Below are positions 37,218 to 49,480 of a stretch of 64,000 bases of DNA, one piece after another. The notes beneath the pieces are model-generated. The model had not been told where the DNA came from. It was given only the letters and a program-made list of their open reading frames with translations, and searched no databases. Numbering within the stretch: the first letter of the stretch is position 1; each line of letters begins with the position of its first letter. Made by a program: the position numbers and the translations under genes. The stretch spans positions 3,596,498-3,660,497 of the forward strand of contig NC_135560.1 in NCBI RefSeq assembly GCF_964340395.1, written 5' to 3'. Source of the DNA: Glandiceps talaboti. Taxonomy: Eukaryota; Hemichordata; Enteropneusta; Spengelidae.

Positions 37218-39585
37218 TTTTTTTGTATTTAAGAATCTTTTTCTTTATTTCCATTTTGATCTGGGTCCCACAGAGCAGTACATTACTAAAAAAACAAAAA
37301 GGCATGTTACAAGGTCTTGAATAGATCGCACAAACCAGACCACTTTTTCAAATGTGTGGTTAATTTCTTTTTTTGTACAGCTATCCAATACTCACAATGG
37401 TATATACTCTTCAAATACGGAAGAAAACTTTCGAAACGTGGTATTTTTTCCAGGAATTTACAATAGTAAATATGTCTTCTAACAATGAGACATATAAAAT
37501 TCACTATAATAGATTCTTCTGGATCTGATAATATTTTACACAGTTTACTTGGATCGTGCTGTAATTTCAGTGGTTTTTTCAAAAAAACTAAGACATCATT
37601 CCAGAGGGCTTCTGAGTAACTACACTGGAAAAAGAGATGTTCATGAGTTTCTATAGCAGTTTTACAAAAAGTACACAAAGGGGATGGATATTTTTCTGGA
37701 TTAAACTTATGAAGTTGACCATTTGTATACAAGATGTTATGCAACAGCTTAAACTGAAATTCCCTACTTTTACACTCTATTGTCATACTTGTAATCAAAC
37801 CATAGAGTCTGTCCCAAGGAAGATTTCCAATACCAAGTTGAGTTTCCAATTTCATCTGGCTACTAGGAGGTATAAATTTCCTTCGTAGGAGCTCAAATTT
37901 AATTTTTTCCTTGGATACATTGTCCAGAGTCTGAAGTGAGTCTTCAATGGTGAGGTATACATTGTCTAAGTGTCTAGTTTTACTTTCTTTTAGAAATGCT
38001 GGGATAGATGAAATGATACCAAACCATCTGAGCTTTTGTATCAGTGATAACCTATCATTAGAAACTCTCTCCCATGGAATTGGTTTATCATCCAAAAACA
38101 AATCAGATACACTGTTTATACCAATTTTACTAAAATCCTCATAATAAAATGAATGTCCTCCAATCAGAATATGCTTATTATTCCAAATTAACTGATCTCT
38201 ACTGTCTTGCTGCTCTTTCGTAAATTTACTCCATGTATCAAAGCAATCTGTCATGAAGTCAGTAAATTTAACAGGTAAATATTTTGTATCAAAATTACAT
38301 CTAAACAATATGTTACCACCTATTTTTTGTAGCTTACTATCAACAAAATATTTCCAAAGTCTTTGGGCTGTAGGGTCCAATAATTTTTTCACTATAAAAA
38401 CCCTATTTACATCCTTCATAATTGATAAGTCGGGCATTTTTAGCCCTCCTTGGCCCACGTCTCCTATCATAGTTCTTCTTGCCACTTTGTCTCTACCCTT
38501 CCACAGAAAACTGTAGATAATTCGGTGAATCTCCTGGATGATATCTTTAGAAATTTCAATGGACTGTATAAGATATGAAAACTGTGAAATCGCTAAGGTT
38601 TTGATAATTTGAATCTTACCCAATAAGGTGAGGTTTCTGCTTTTCCAAGAGTTCAAAATTTTCTTCATATTATCCATAGCTTTAGAGACATTTTTCTTTA
38701 TTGCATCTTGTCTATTATATGAAAAATATATTCCTACAATCTTAATAGGAGATGTGGGCCATTTTACCCCGAACATATTATCCTGTCTAAACCTCCACTT
38801 TCCAATCCATACAGCCTCAGTCTTATCAACATTTACATTTAACCCTGAGCTAAGAGCAAATTTCTTCAGCAAATTAAAAAGAACATTAACTGAGTTAATA
38901 CTGGTCAAAAAAACATGTCATGTCGTCTGCAAATGCAGAGTCCTTAATTTCAATACCTGAGATTGTAATACCACTGATATCTCTATTTGTCCTTATAGAC
39001 AACAGTAGGGTTTCAAGTACTAGAATAAACAATAATGGAGACAGGGGATCACCTTGTCTAACACCCCTTTGTAATTTAAAATATCCTGTGCTGTAGCCAT
39101 TATTCATAACACAACTTTCTATGTTAATGTACAGTGCCTTAATCCAGTTTTGAAAGGAGTTACCAAAATTAAATTTACAAAGAACCTTGAAAAGAAACTC
39201 CCAATTGACTGTATCAAAGGCTTTCTCAAAGTCTATTGCCAAAAGCATAGCAGGAATATCATATTCTAATGTATGTGCATAAACTTCATCAATTAGTCGC
39301 ACATAATCACTAATGTTACGACCTTTAACAAAGGCAGCTTGTGATGGGCCTATCAAGTCTGGCAAAACCTTATCTATACGTTTGGCAAGACACTTAGAAG
39401 CTATCTTCATATCAACATTCATAAGGGATATCGGTCTCCAGTTTTTCAGAAGTAGCCGATCTCTATCAGGTTTTTCTATCAATGTAATAATCCCTTGTTT
39501 TTGTGATGTGGAGAACTCGCCTTGCTCATATCCAAAATTTTTAAAGACTCAACAACTACATTGCCAATAATAGGCCAGAATGCCT
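37218..39585 (-). mobile_element. Tx1/L1-like LINE, 5'-truncated, nested in another LINE
   Basis: The minus strand carries reverse transcriptase motifs in order: LLKNWRPISLMN, LLAIDFEKAFDTVNW, QRGVRQGDPLSPLLF and FADDM (about 38922-38933). A C-terminal region of over 500 residues follows, with a CTFC...H....C knuckle (LCTFCKTAIETHEHLFFQC). This is the L1/Tx1 type. The 3' end is an A tract (T run at 37214-37224) and the insertion is bracketed by an exact 15-bp repeat TGCTGCTCTGAGTTT (37203-37217 and 39586-39600). The copy starts inside the polymerase, so endonuclease and first ORF are missing. Two frame changes fall in homopolymers, T7 at 38907-38913 and A5 at 39538-39542. Otherwise long stretches are open (533 codons), so it is fairly young. 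Confidence 0.93.
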
Positions 39586-39600
39586 TGCTGCTCTGAGTTT

Positions 39601-40170
39601 GTCTGATAGTCCTCCCTGCCATACAACACTGGAGTATTCTAGGCAGGAACGGACTAAAGAAATGTAAACGAGCTTTAGGTCCTCGTTGTCTGCACTGTAC
39701 CTATTCAGGACTCTCATCATGATGTGTAGACGTTTGGATGCTTTGCTTATGATTTCATTAATATGTACATCCCATATCAAGTTGTAGGTGACATTTAGTC
39801 CAAAGCATTTGTAAACAGTAACAATTTCTAAGACAGATTGACCAATAACAAGAGGAGTGAGATCTACATCAGTCTTCGAAAAAGACAGCCTCATTTCTTT
39901 GAATTTCTTCGGATTTAAACTCACGTTGTTGTTGGAAGACCAGTCAAAAATTCTAGTTAGATGATCTTGTAAGTTAGATTTAATGATACTCATTGCAATG
40001 AAAATGTTCTGATATTGTGGTATCGTCCATGAGTGTGAGTTTACAATAGGAACCTGGATATCATTAATCATCAAAATAAATAAAATTGGACCAAGTTTTG
40101 TACCTTGTGGTATTCCAGCTTTGACATGTTGCCACGTTGAACACGAATCATTTAAAACAACTCTTTGCTT
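39601..40170 (-). mobile_element. Host LINE, reverse-transcriptase fragment
   Basis: Reading leftward from about 40170, the frame shows AGIPQGTKLGPILFILMIND (reverse transcriptase motif B), then LQDHLTRIFDWSSNNNVSLN and PKKFKEMRLSFSK, then LVRSCLEYSSVVWQ and SDKLRAA at the insertion point. This belongs to the CR1/Jockey superfamily. The expected YxDD active site should lie just after MINDIQ but is replaced by a garbled stretch, so this copy is dead. The first ATG of the open frame (near 40074) is only a Met inside the polymerase. The 5' end is lost near 40170-40200. Confidence 0.85.
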
Positions 40171-40200
40171 CCTGTCTGTTAAAAAGTAGTGCTTTTCCTA

Positions 40201-40580
40201 TGTACTTACCAATTTGCCTTCCATTATGAGTTCACCTTAAGAGGAAAGTATACCCTCTTGACTTGTCAGCTTCCAGATTGGTACACTAGATTCGGAATTC
40301 TTTTTATTTCAATCGGAGAATTTATCCTGGTAAATTCTCATTGTTACTCATTCTATTAGACTGAACATTTTCTGGAGATTACAGAATATATCTGAACCAG
40401 ATAGTCAATATATACCTGAAGTGTACAGGAATAGTGAGCTATATATTGTGATACATCTATTTCTTGGCAAAAGAGGACACTTTCCTAGTACCGGATGGAA
40501 GGTAAGACACCTGTGTTTGCGTTATTACACATTAATAGCAGTGACAAAATCGTCTGCAGTTTCGATTTTGATACTCGTAA
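40201..40580. other. Unassigned sequence
   Basis: No feature recognised between two retroelement fragments. Confidence 0.35.
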
Positions 40581-41085
40581 AATAAGCAATATGCTATAAG
40601 CAAACGTGTATCCAGCATATCATCCAGCAAAGAAGTGTTTGAAAAAGCTGCACCTTTCTTCAATGATGCCCTGAAAAACAGCGGCTATTATATGGAAATT
40701 GGAGACTCCACATATAGGGAAGAAGAGAAATAACAGACAAAGAAACATCATCTGGGTTAATCCGCCATTCAACAAGAGTGTTAAATCTAACATCGGCAAG
40801 ATATTTCTCCGTCTTATTGAGAGGCATTTCCCCCCAAACCCCAAACTACATAAGATCTTCAACAAAGGAAATCTGAAGTTAAGTTACAGTTGCATGCCGA
40901 ATTTGTCAAGTATTGTGAAAGCACACAACAAGTCAGTCAGTGCAGACCATTACACAAAAAACTATAAATCCTGCAGCTGTAGAGATCGCAAACAGTGTCC
41001 ACGCAACGACAACTGCCTATCAACCAACGTAATATACAGGGCACAAGTCACACCAGATATTAACAAACACTGCTTTCTATTCTGA
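40581..41085 (+). mobile_element. Penelope-like element fragment
   Basis: A first frame (from about 40581) reads AISKRVSSISSSKEVFEKAA then NDALKNSGYYMEI. After a frame change near 40700-40730 a second reads RNIIWVNPPFNKSVKSNIGK, IERHFPPNPKLHKIFNKGNL, KLSYSCMPNLSSIVKAHNKS, then a Cys cluster CSCRDRKQC..NDNC and VIYRAQV. This is the linker between reverse transcriptase and GIY-YIG endonuclease in Penelope-like elements (IS.R.S..S, II.FNPPf...V.TN.Gk.FL.L...HFP). Polymerase core and GIY-YIG catalytic part are both missing, so it is an internal scrap. Confidence 0.8.
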
Positions 41086-42108
41086 AATCTCTACTTACAT
41101 TTGTATACCTTCTCACGGGAACCAATAATATCAAATACAGTGTAGAATATACTATATTCCTAAATGTACAATATCGCGTTTGAAATTAGAAATATATATT
41201 TACAGACAGTACAGAATAATTTGATTAAAGGTAATTCAACCAAACATATAATACATGACAATTGTCAAAGCAATGGAAAACTGTAATTTATATTTTTCTT
41301 TCCCAGATGGCCTGAAATTTAACACTGACGTAGTTGGTTATTATCTATTGCAATCAATAAAGATCTTCATTTGGTCATATAACTTATATTATATTATTTA
41401 ACCATAAACCATAGATGTAGTGTTACAGCAAAGTATTAAGTTGGTGTAATTGTCATCTATGAATTCCATATATAAATATTCTCATTGATATTGCTATATG
41501 CATATTTTCAATTGGAATTAAACACACCATGCGCTTAGAAGGAGTGCGGTATTCGACAGAAGTTGAACGGAAATGGATGATGAATCGTTAGCGAAGTAGT
41601 TCAATGACGGAATATGCTACCAAGTTTAATCCTTACTAGCAGTGTTTAAAGGTTGGACAACTTTACACCTAAAGGTTGTTAGCGTCCGTCTTTTCTGTGT
41701 AATTTCCAGTTTTTGTTGCCATTAATAATGTGTCTCGTACATCATACGGAAAAAAACGTGTCATTTAGTCATCTCCGTAAAATGTAAACGTTTTAAACAT
41801 ATCAAGGGATATTTATATTGTACACATGGTGGTTTTGCTTAGTCACGAATCATGGAAATGGTTTGGGTCAATCAATACTTAAAGTAGCCATACGTCACGA
41901 TTTAGAATTGAACCCTTTACTGACTCACTAATGATCAATCACAAACACTTCTAAAATGTTCTCTTGAATAGAGAAGGGTTACTTAACCTCGAGGGACATT
42001 TCGTAGCAGTGTTAACGTTGTCAGCGTTAAAAGCTCTCGTCTTGATGTAGGTATATACGAGACATTTAGAAAACCCTCAACAGAGAAGAGACTGTGATAG
42101 TATCACAC
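41086..42108. other. Unassigned sequence
   Basis: No gene or repeat recognised. Confidence 0.35.
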
Positions 42109-42235
42109 ATTAACATACACATATAGGAATTGCATATGCTTGAGTAGCTCATTAACATACACATATAGGAATTGCACATGCCCAAGTAGCTCATTAACAT
42201 ACACATATAGGAATTGCACATGCTTGAGTAGCTCA
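42109..42235. repeat. Minisatellite, 42-bp unit, first block of 3 copies
   Basis: ATTAACATACACATATAGGA followed by ATTGCACATGCTTGAGTAGC and TC at 42109, 42151 and 42193. It continues after an interruption at 42669. Confidence 0.95.
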
Positions 42236-42656
42236 TTAGTAGCTGTGAGTTCTAAGCATATTTGTTCTAGCGAGGTGGATTTTTGACTGATCTGAAGTCA
42301 ATTTATGGCATTTTTTCAGGATATGAAAATTATAATAGTACTCCTAGTACTTGATCAGTCTCAACCCTTGTCGGTTATTTCCATATTTCCATATGTGACC
42401 ATTTCGGGGGATGGGGGGAGGGGGGGGGGATGGAAGGGGCAGTGTTTGGTTGTTCGTTGGTTTGTTGTCGTTTACTCATGTATGTATCTACCCATTTGTC
42501 AGTTTATTTTGTTTATTCTGTTTGTTTGTTTGTTTGTTTGTTTTTGTTGTTGTTTTTGTTTGTTTGTTTGTTTGTTTGTTTGTTTACTTGTATGTATGAT
42601 TATTTTGTTTTGTTTATATTTGTAAACAGAACTAAATGAGCCTAAGCACCCTGTGG
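42236..42656. other. Segment of about 420 bp splitting the 42-bp array, G-rich and TTTG-rich
   Basis: It holds G runs of five, six and ten (42406-42430), able in principle to form a G-quadruplex, followed by two TTTG tracts (about 42521-42541 and 42557-42585). Three short plus-strand frames here translate the repeats. No inverted ends or target repeat were recognised apart from the flanking minisatellite phrase TTGAGTAGCTCATTA on both sides. Confidence 0.6.
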
Positions 42657-42752
42657 CTTGAGTAGCTCATTAACATACACATATAGGAATTGCACATGTG
42701 TGTGTAGCTCATTAACATACACATATAGGAATTGCACATGTCCGAGTAGCTC
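42657..42752. repeat. Minisatellite, 42-bp unit, second block of 2 copies
   Basis: Units at 42669 and 42711 match the block at 42109 closely, with CATGTGTGTG and CATGTCCGAG variants. Confidence 0.94.
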
Positions 42753-42975
42753 ACATAAAAATCATGTTTTAAACCATCTGACTGAAATCTATCTGTGTTA
42801 TTTGTATATTAATATTACTTTGCAATAAGTTTGATAAATAGTCCTTTTCAGTTCTATTAAATCTAGATTATAATTATTCAAAAAATGAACTGTTTAGAAC
42901 ATTTTGAAACATGAGTGAAGTCCATCGATCAACCATTGAAAACTGCAAGTAAGCGGTATTAGTTTATATTGTGAC

Positions 42976-43354
42976 ATATCCGATTCCGTAAATTATTTAT
43001 TTAATATACAATGATATCTACCTCATATGTAAAAGTAAACAAAATGGAACCAAATCTAACAGTAATATGTGTAATGTTAGCCTTACATATATGACGATGT
43101 TATTTAGCCACTTTTCACTACTTCATCACTAGTGTTTCCGTTCTGCTATTACATATTGTAGACAGTAAAATATACACCCTTTAGATTTCCATCACCCCAT
43201 TCATGTAACCAGGCAACGGCTTATATGCTCAAGAAACCTTCATAAAGGCAAAAAAGTATATCTAGGTCAATTCTGTTGTCGCTAACCATCAAACGAAAAT
43301 ACTTCACTAAATCGTTCAGAAGTATACTTTTATATAGATTTATTCCCAGCTGTA
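42976..43354. repeat. Dispersed repeat, copy 1 (of a pair with 49179-49770)
   Basis: From TCCGATTCC to TTTATTCCCAGCT this is nearly identical to 49179-49258 plus 49481-49769 in the same orientation, including CACTTTTCACTACTTCA and CCATTCATGTAACCAGGCAA. It has no palindrome and so shows the ancestral arrangement. No terminal inverted repeat was seen, so whether it is a transposon or a local duplication is open. Confidence 0.92.
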
Positions 43355-44620
43355 GTGAACGTGAACGAGATGAAGAAATAGTTGTAGCACACTAACAAAG
43401 CAGGAATCTTTTAAATTAGAAAATAAGAAATTCCACTACAGACAGAGAACGTCACATAGACGAATGAAAGATTCAATGTATCCAGCTCCAGACTTTACGC
43501 TAGCAATCGCATCACATTGTTGGCATTTTTGTTCATTATTTATTTCAACATTATAACACTATATTCGGTATGCTCTTTGCATTGTATCAACATACTTCAT
43601 AAACGTAATCCACACACCATAGGCATTTGTTAGTGACCACTTATAATTGAGATTTTGATGGTATTTTCATGACCTTAGTAGTCTGTTTAGTACACTGTCG
43701 AGATACACCGTGAACTGGTCGTACCACATAGCCCTCGTATTCTCCGCTTGTTGTCATTACATTGCCAAAGCTGATAATAACAACCTTTAGCCTGGTTGAT
43801 CACTGTGTGCAGCCCCTTTAACCATGACAACTAGTCAGACTATCCCATTCAAATGTATCCGTATGTAAATATACATGTGCTACGCTACATGGGGCAATTG
43901 ATAATCTTTAAGAGTTAATTATCACACTTTTTGTGGTACTTTTGTACTAGTCTTGTAAATATTGAATGTAATTTAGTCTTTTTTAATTTCTGAGTAATGT
44001 AAATGAGGTAATCCTATAGACATCTGAAATAAATAAACAGAAGCGCAGTAAACAGGCTAATGACCTTTGTTGACAAGCAAGAATTTGTAATTACCGTGTT
44101 TGGGTTCAGACATGACGCTGTTTATACATGTCGCCAAACACCCAGTTGGAGAGAATCTTATTCTTGCAATAGCTAACATGGGCGTCAAGACAATAATTTA
44201 GAAGTGCTTTTATAAATTTACGCCATCTCGTTTCCATAGGTATTGCTATCATTTTTCCTGAGAATAAGAGAGTGTAGTGATGAGGACATCACATTTTAGA
44301 TAAGAAGGAAGAATGTCATGACTCTACATGTTTACTATTTTAAAAGATTTCATGTCTGGAAACAATTGTCCTCAAGGCGCCCTTTTGTTTCAAATTCACG
44401 GACGTAAGCGTCATTCACGTAATTTACGTATAGTCATGTTTACACAATAGACATTTCAAGTTTTCCTGTAAAGTGATTTGTAAAATTTAAGTTAGTCGAC
44501 TTTTGGCTCTGGCCATGGGAGTGAGGCCGTTTTAGGCCGAACTCATCAGGGCTTTGATAAATAAAGTCAATGTTCCAGTTCATACCACATATATCGTCTC
44601 ATATGCAGTTTATCATTTTT
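43355..44620. other. Unassigned sequence
   Basis: No gene recognised. A small hairpin-like GAGGCCGTTTTAGGCC lies near 44522. Confidence 0.35.
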
Positions 44621-46460
44621 ACCTCCCGTAAGGGTACGGAAGGTATTAAAATACAAATGTCCGTCTGTGTGTGCGTGTGTGTAAAATTCGGCTGGCTCAA
44701 TTGTAATCAAATTTGGAATATATAATCTTTAGAGTAATAGCTAGACCTGATTAGGTTTTCAGCCAGATTGGTTAATGTTTAATTAGAGAAATTTGCATAT
44801 TAATGAAATCAAATAATTAAGCAATATCTTAAGACCGCATACTTCAATTTCAATATAATTTAGTATATTCGTTATAACAACATACATTTGTCCTATATGA
44901 TGTACCTTACAGCATTAACGAATAATTTGCATAATTAATTATTTTTGGTAATTAGGCTATATCTTAAGAATGCATACTTCATATTCAACATAATTTAGTA
45001 CATACGTTAACCATAAAAAAACACATATGTGCTATAAAGTTAGTTGATGTAGCGTACAGTGTTAATGAATAAATAATTTGCATAATTAATGATTTTCGGT
45101 AATTAGGCTATATCATAAGAATACAGACTTCAATTTCAATATAATTCAGTACACATGTTAACAATAACAATCGCACATGTCATGTAAAGCTTGTTGATAT
45201 ACCTTTTAGTGTTAATGAATAATTTGCATAATTAATGATTTTCGGTAATTAGGCTATATCTTAAGACTGCATGCTTCGATTTCAATACAAATTAGTACAT
45301 AATGTTAACCACAACAAAGCAGGTACGTCCTATAAAATTTGGTGTTATAGCATACAGTTTTAATTAAAAATTTGCATAATTAATGATTTTAGGTAACTAC
45401 GTTGTATCTTAAAAATGCAAGCTTCAAATTTCGTATAATGTGTGTAAAATTCGGCTGGCTCAATTGTAATCAAATTTGGAATATATAATCTTTAGAGTAA
45501 TAGCTAGACCTGATTAGGTTTTCAGCCAGATTGGTTAATGTTTAATTAGAGAAATTTGCATATTAATGAAATCAAATAATTAAGCAATATCTTAAGACCG
45601 CATACTTCAATTTCAATATAATTTAGTATATTCGTTATAACAACATACATTTGTCCTATATGATGTACCTTACAGCATTAACGAATAATTTGCATAATTA
45701 ATTATTTTTGGTAATTAGGCTATATCTTAAGAATGCATACTTCATATTCAACATAATTTAGTACATACGTTAACCATAAAAAAACACATATGTGCTATAA
45801 AGTTAGTTGATGTAGCGTACAGTGTTAATGAATAAATAATTTGCATAATTAATGATTTTCGGTAATTAGGCTATATCATAAGAATACAGACTTCAATTTC
45901 AATATAATTCAGTACACATGTTAACAATAACAATCGCACATGTCATGTAAAGCTTGTTGATATACCTTTTAGTGTTAATGAATAATTTGCATAATTAATG
46001 ATTTTCGGTAATTAGGCTATATCTTAAGACTGCATGCTTCGATTTCAATACAAATTAGTACATAATGTTAACCACAACAAAGCAGGTACGTCCTATAAAA
46101 TTTGGTGTTATAGCATACAGTTTTAATTAAAAATTTGCATAATTAATGATTTTAGGTAACTACGTTGTATCTTAAAAATGCAAGCTTCAAATTTCGTATA
46201 ATATGATACATATATCAACCATAATGATACGCACTTGTCCTATGAAGTTTGTTGCTACAACTTTTACCTTTTAATGAGTATTTTGAATAATGAACGATAT
46301 TCAGTAATTAAGCAGTATCATGCACTCTTCAAATTCCGTATAATTTGGCACATACATTAACTTAAGAAAGCACGCTTGTCCAAAAACAAAGCCTGTTACC
46401 ATAGTTTTTTTAATATTCTAATGAGTTATTTGCATAATTAGTGATTCCCTTACGGAAGGC
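44621..46460. mobile_element. Putative non-autonomous element built of about 147-bp repeats
   Basis: The left end CCTCCCGTAAGGG (44622-44634) and right end CCCTTACGGAAGG (46447-46459) are near-perfect inverses, and the left end also folds on itself with TACGGAAGGT. The interior is tandem units of about 147-150 bp, recognisable by AATTTGCATAATTAATGATT and TAATTAGGCTATATCTTAAG (about 44924, 45074, 45221, 45368 and again in the duplicate). No coding frame. No flanking target repeat was identified, so the transposon call is inference. Confidence 0.6.
44677..46202. repeat. Exact tandem duplication of a 763-bp block
   Basis: The block starting at GTGTGTAAAATTCGGCTGGC (44677) recurs 763 bp later (45440) and no difference was seen on reading through both copies up to TTTCGTATAAT. 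Junctions lie in a short GT run. It is either very recent or an assembly duplication. Confidence 0.93.
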
Positions 46461-49109
46461 ATTCCGTTTAAATCTGGTACTACAAATCTTGCTGATGATT
46501 TGATATGGAGGAGAATCCAAACCCGTTTTAAAGGCTATTGGTGGTAGTCTACCGCTCGGCAACCAAGCGAGTGTTTCCCCAAGGCATCTAGGAGATCGAA
46601 ACATTTCCCTGAAGACAAGCGAGTTCCCCGTAAAAAAGGCTAATTTGCCCAGAGAAGACCTTCACGATTCATGTTTTTCTACTTCCTACCAGACGAAGGA
46701 ACGAGGCTATATCTGACTCCAAAGAAATATCGACCTAATTTAGAGAACTGATAATGATGAAGCCCTAGGAACTGGAACGTTATTATTTTCCAAAATTGAA
46801 TGACTTGTGTATGGACCAATATGGAAGTTAAAAAGAGCTAAGTGAATATTTACCACTCGTCTGATGAAGAAAAAGAAGTATGCAAATATGAACTCTGACA
46901 ATACAATCTGTTGTCAAGAGATTTAAGCTAGTTTGAAGACGTAAAACCATGAGAACGAAGAACTAATCGAACTCTTTCAGAGAGTCAACTTGACATTTTG
47001 AACATTTACTTTGGACTGCAATAGAATTTCCTATATCTTAACTGAGTTACGTGTTTCTTAGAAAAGATGTGTGCTTATTAATTTGTTTTCGGTAGTTATT
47101 GAACTAGAATATCATCTATCGAGTCAACTTCCAAAGTGTGTATAATCTAAGACTAGGCTGACTTCATTATTGTACTGTATATTTATTTTCTTGGAATGAT
47201 AATTTAGTTTAGCGATAAGATTTTTGTCGTCAAAAATGTTAATTATCCATGTTAATGTACAAAATCATGTAAATACTCGTATGTCTTGTGTTTTCGGGCA
47301 AGTTTTGACATGCCTGCCTAAAATGCCGATTTTCGCTCGTGGTTGATTGTAGCGGGGTGGAGGTACGGTCGGCTCTGTCTTTGCTCGGGAACCACGTTTG
47401 AAAAGTCACGCTCAGAACGACATGCATGCTGTCAAAATTTTCCACAAACCACATTTTCGTCATTGTTCTCTAGCTCGCCGACAGCTACTTCCATATGTGT
47501 TAATTCTAAATGTTTCCTATTCTCTTAACTCACTTCTTGATCATACTATCTGTTTTCGCGCCATGTTAAGGATATACCATATGCATTTTATTTGGCTATA
47601 CAGTTCAGTTGCACATGATCTGAACAATTGTGTTTAACGAGTTTATCAATAGTAGTCTGGCTGCATGCTCCAGTGGTTTGATTTTAGCGAGGTCATTTCA
47701 CCGTCGAGTACCCAACAATACTACAGTATAAGATAACGTCGTCAACTTTTCACTATCTTCCTTTTTAAATATACTGGAAAAACAAATTGATGATTATGGT
47801 TGTATGCTCCGGTGGAATTGAGTCGGACAGTTCACTGTCGTGTACGCATGATTAAAATTTTGTTTCATACTTTTTTCCATGTTACAATTTGCTATCTGTT
47901 ATAGTATTTGTTGCATTTCTATGTTTTAAACGCCTGTTACCCTTTGTGTGACCGACACTCTTCCTATTCACATATAAACTCTTGAAAGCCATTGTTAAAT
48001 TACACCACTATTGTAGTTCAAGAACACTCCCATGCATGTCCATCAATTATGCAAAGTGCGTCATTGACAATTACTGTCGTCGTATTCACATTCATTTCCA
48101 TGCTTATAAAAGGTATAAAGCATGAAGATTTCGAGTTTCGTCTTATGCAGTGATGCTTTATAGAAATCATTCTTCTCCAAAATTACGAACCTTATTATTA
48201 CTCTCGCATTCATGTTTTTATTCTTAATTATCTGTAGGTTGACAAAACCACTATAGCCTGTCGAAAAGCCCACAAGTGTGGCTCTATTAAAAATGTCATT
48301 GTTTAATGTAATAGAGATAACGAGATGACTACAACATAGAATATTATATACGGTGCCTAAAGCGCAAACGAGACAAGAAAATTCACTAATACGTAGACGT
48401 AGAAGACGTCGGAAATGTCCTGTCGACAGTTCACAGGTATGGCTCTATAATATGTGTCATGATCTTTAACCTTTTTTTTTATCAAGGAGGACTGTGTGTT
48501 GTAAAAATCCTCAAGTAAAAAAATATAGAAAAAAGGAAAAGATTTTAATTGACGTAAGGTAGGAAAGCACTCGTAAGAATCCTGATCAATTAGGAATCAA
48601 GTATTAAATTCTACTTTTGACTATAATAGCATCCTGGTAGTAGAGTTATTTTTAAAGTTTATTTTCTGTAAAATCTATGTTAAGCAAGAGACCGATTAAT
48701 GTGAATATTGAATTGCCATACCTCATTATAATGTAAATAATTATGTACAGTTTATACCAATCAATAAAACGCCAAGCATAACTGTTGGAAGGGGGACTTG
48801 TTGAAATGTATCTTTTATCTAATTTCTATGATTTTCTTATTATCTATACAGCTAAGTAACATCTGTATTCATCATTTACTCTTCATCTATCTCAGTTTAC
48901 AGAGCAATCTTTTTCTAAAGTTCATTGTTGATGAGCCATGTAGTCTGGTCGATATACACATGTCTTGTAATCAACGTCTAGTTATTTTATACTATTGTGT
49001 CTGAAAATTCTATTTTTAGTGGTCCAGGAGTATATCATGTGCTACGATATCAAATGTTTTTCATATGCCAGAATAGTATCTGTGTTTTACTTTTCTTTTC
49101 GTAATAGAG
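46461..49109. other. Unassigned 2.6-kb stretch
   Basis: Short open frames on both strands without recognisable features. No tandem repeats. Confidence 0.35.
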
Positions 49110-49480
49110 AGGAGAATGTCGTATTTCCATTTTTATTCTTTTTACGGATTTGGACAAGCCTTGGAGGAGAAATAACAATGTCCGATTCCATAGATTATTT
49201 ATTTAATATACACTGATATCTACCTCATATGTAAAAGTAAACAAAATGGAACCAAATCTAACAGTACAAAATGGAACCAAATCTAACAATAATAATATTA
49301 CTGTTAGATTTGGTTCCATTTTGTACTGTTAGATTTGGTTCCATTTTGTTTACTTTTACATATGAGGTAGATATCAGTGTATATTAAATAAATAATCTAT
49401 GGAATCGGACATTGTTATTTCTCCTCCAAGGCTTGTCCAAATCCGTAAAAAGAATAAAAATGGAAATACGACATTCTCCT
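49110..49480. repeat. Perfect 371-bp palindrome, arms 179 bp, spacer 13 bp
   Basis: The left arm opens AGGAGAATGTCGTATTTCC and the right arm closes GGAAATACGACATTCTCCT; the centre is at 49295. The arms match all the way to TCTAACA / TGTTAGA around the spacer ATAATAATATTAC. Each arm also holds a duplicated phrase AAAATGGAACCAAATCTAAC. The homologous copy at 42976 has one orientation only. Confidence 0.96.

Noticed and set aside
37203-39600. Reading the two frames at 37307-38908 and 38895-39482 as two separate genes
   Set aside because: They are consecutive parts of one L1-like polymerase separated by a homopolymer frame change, within one target-duplicated insertion.
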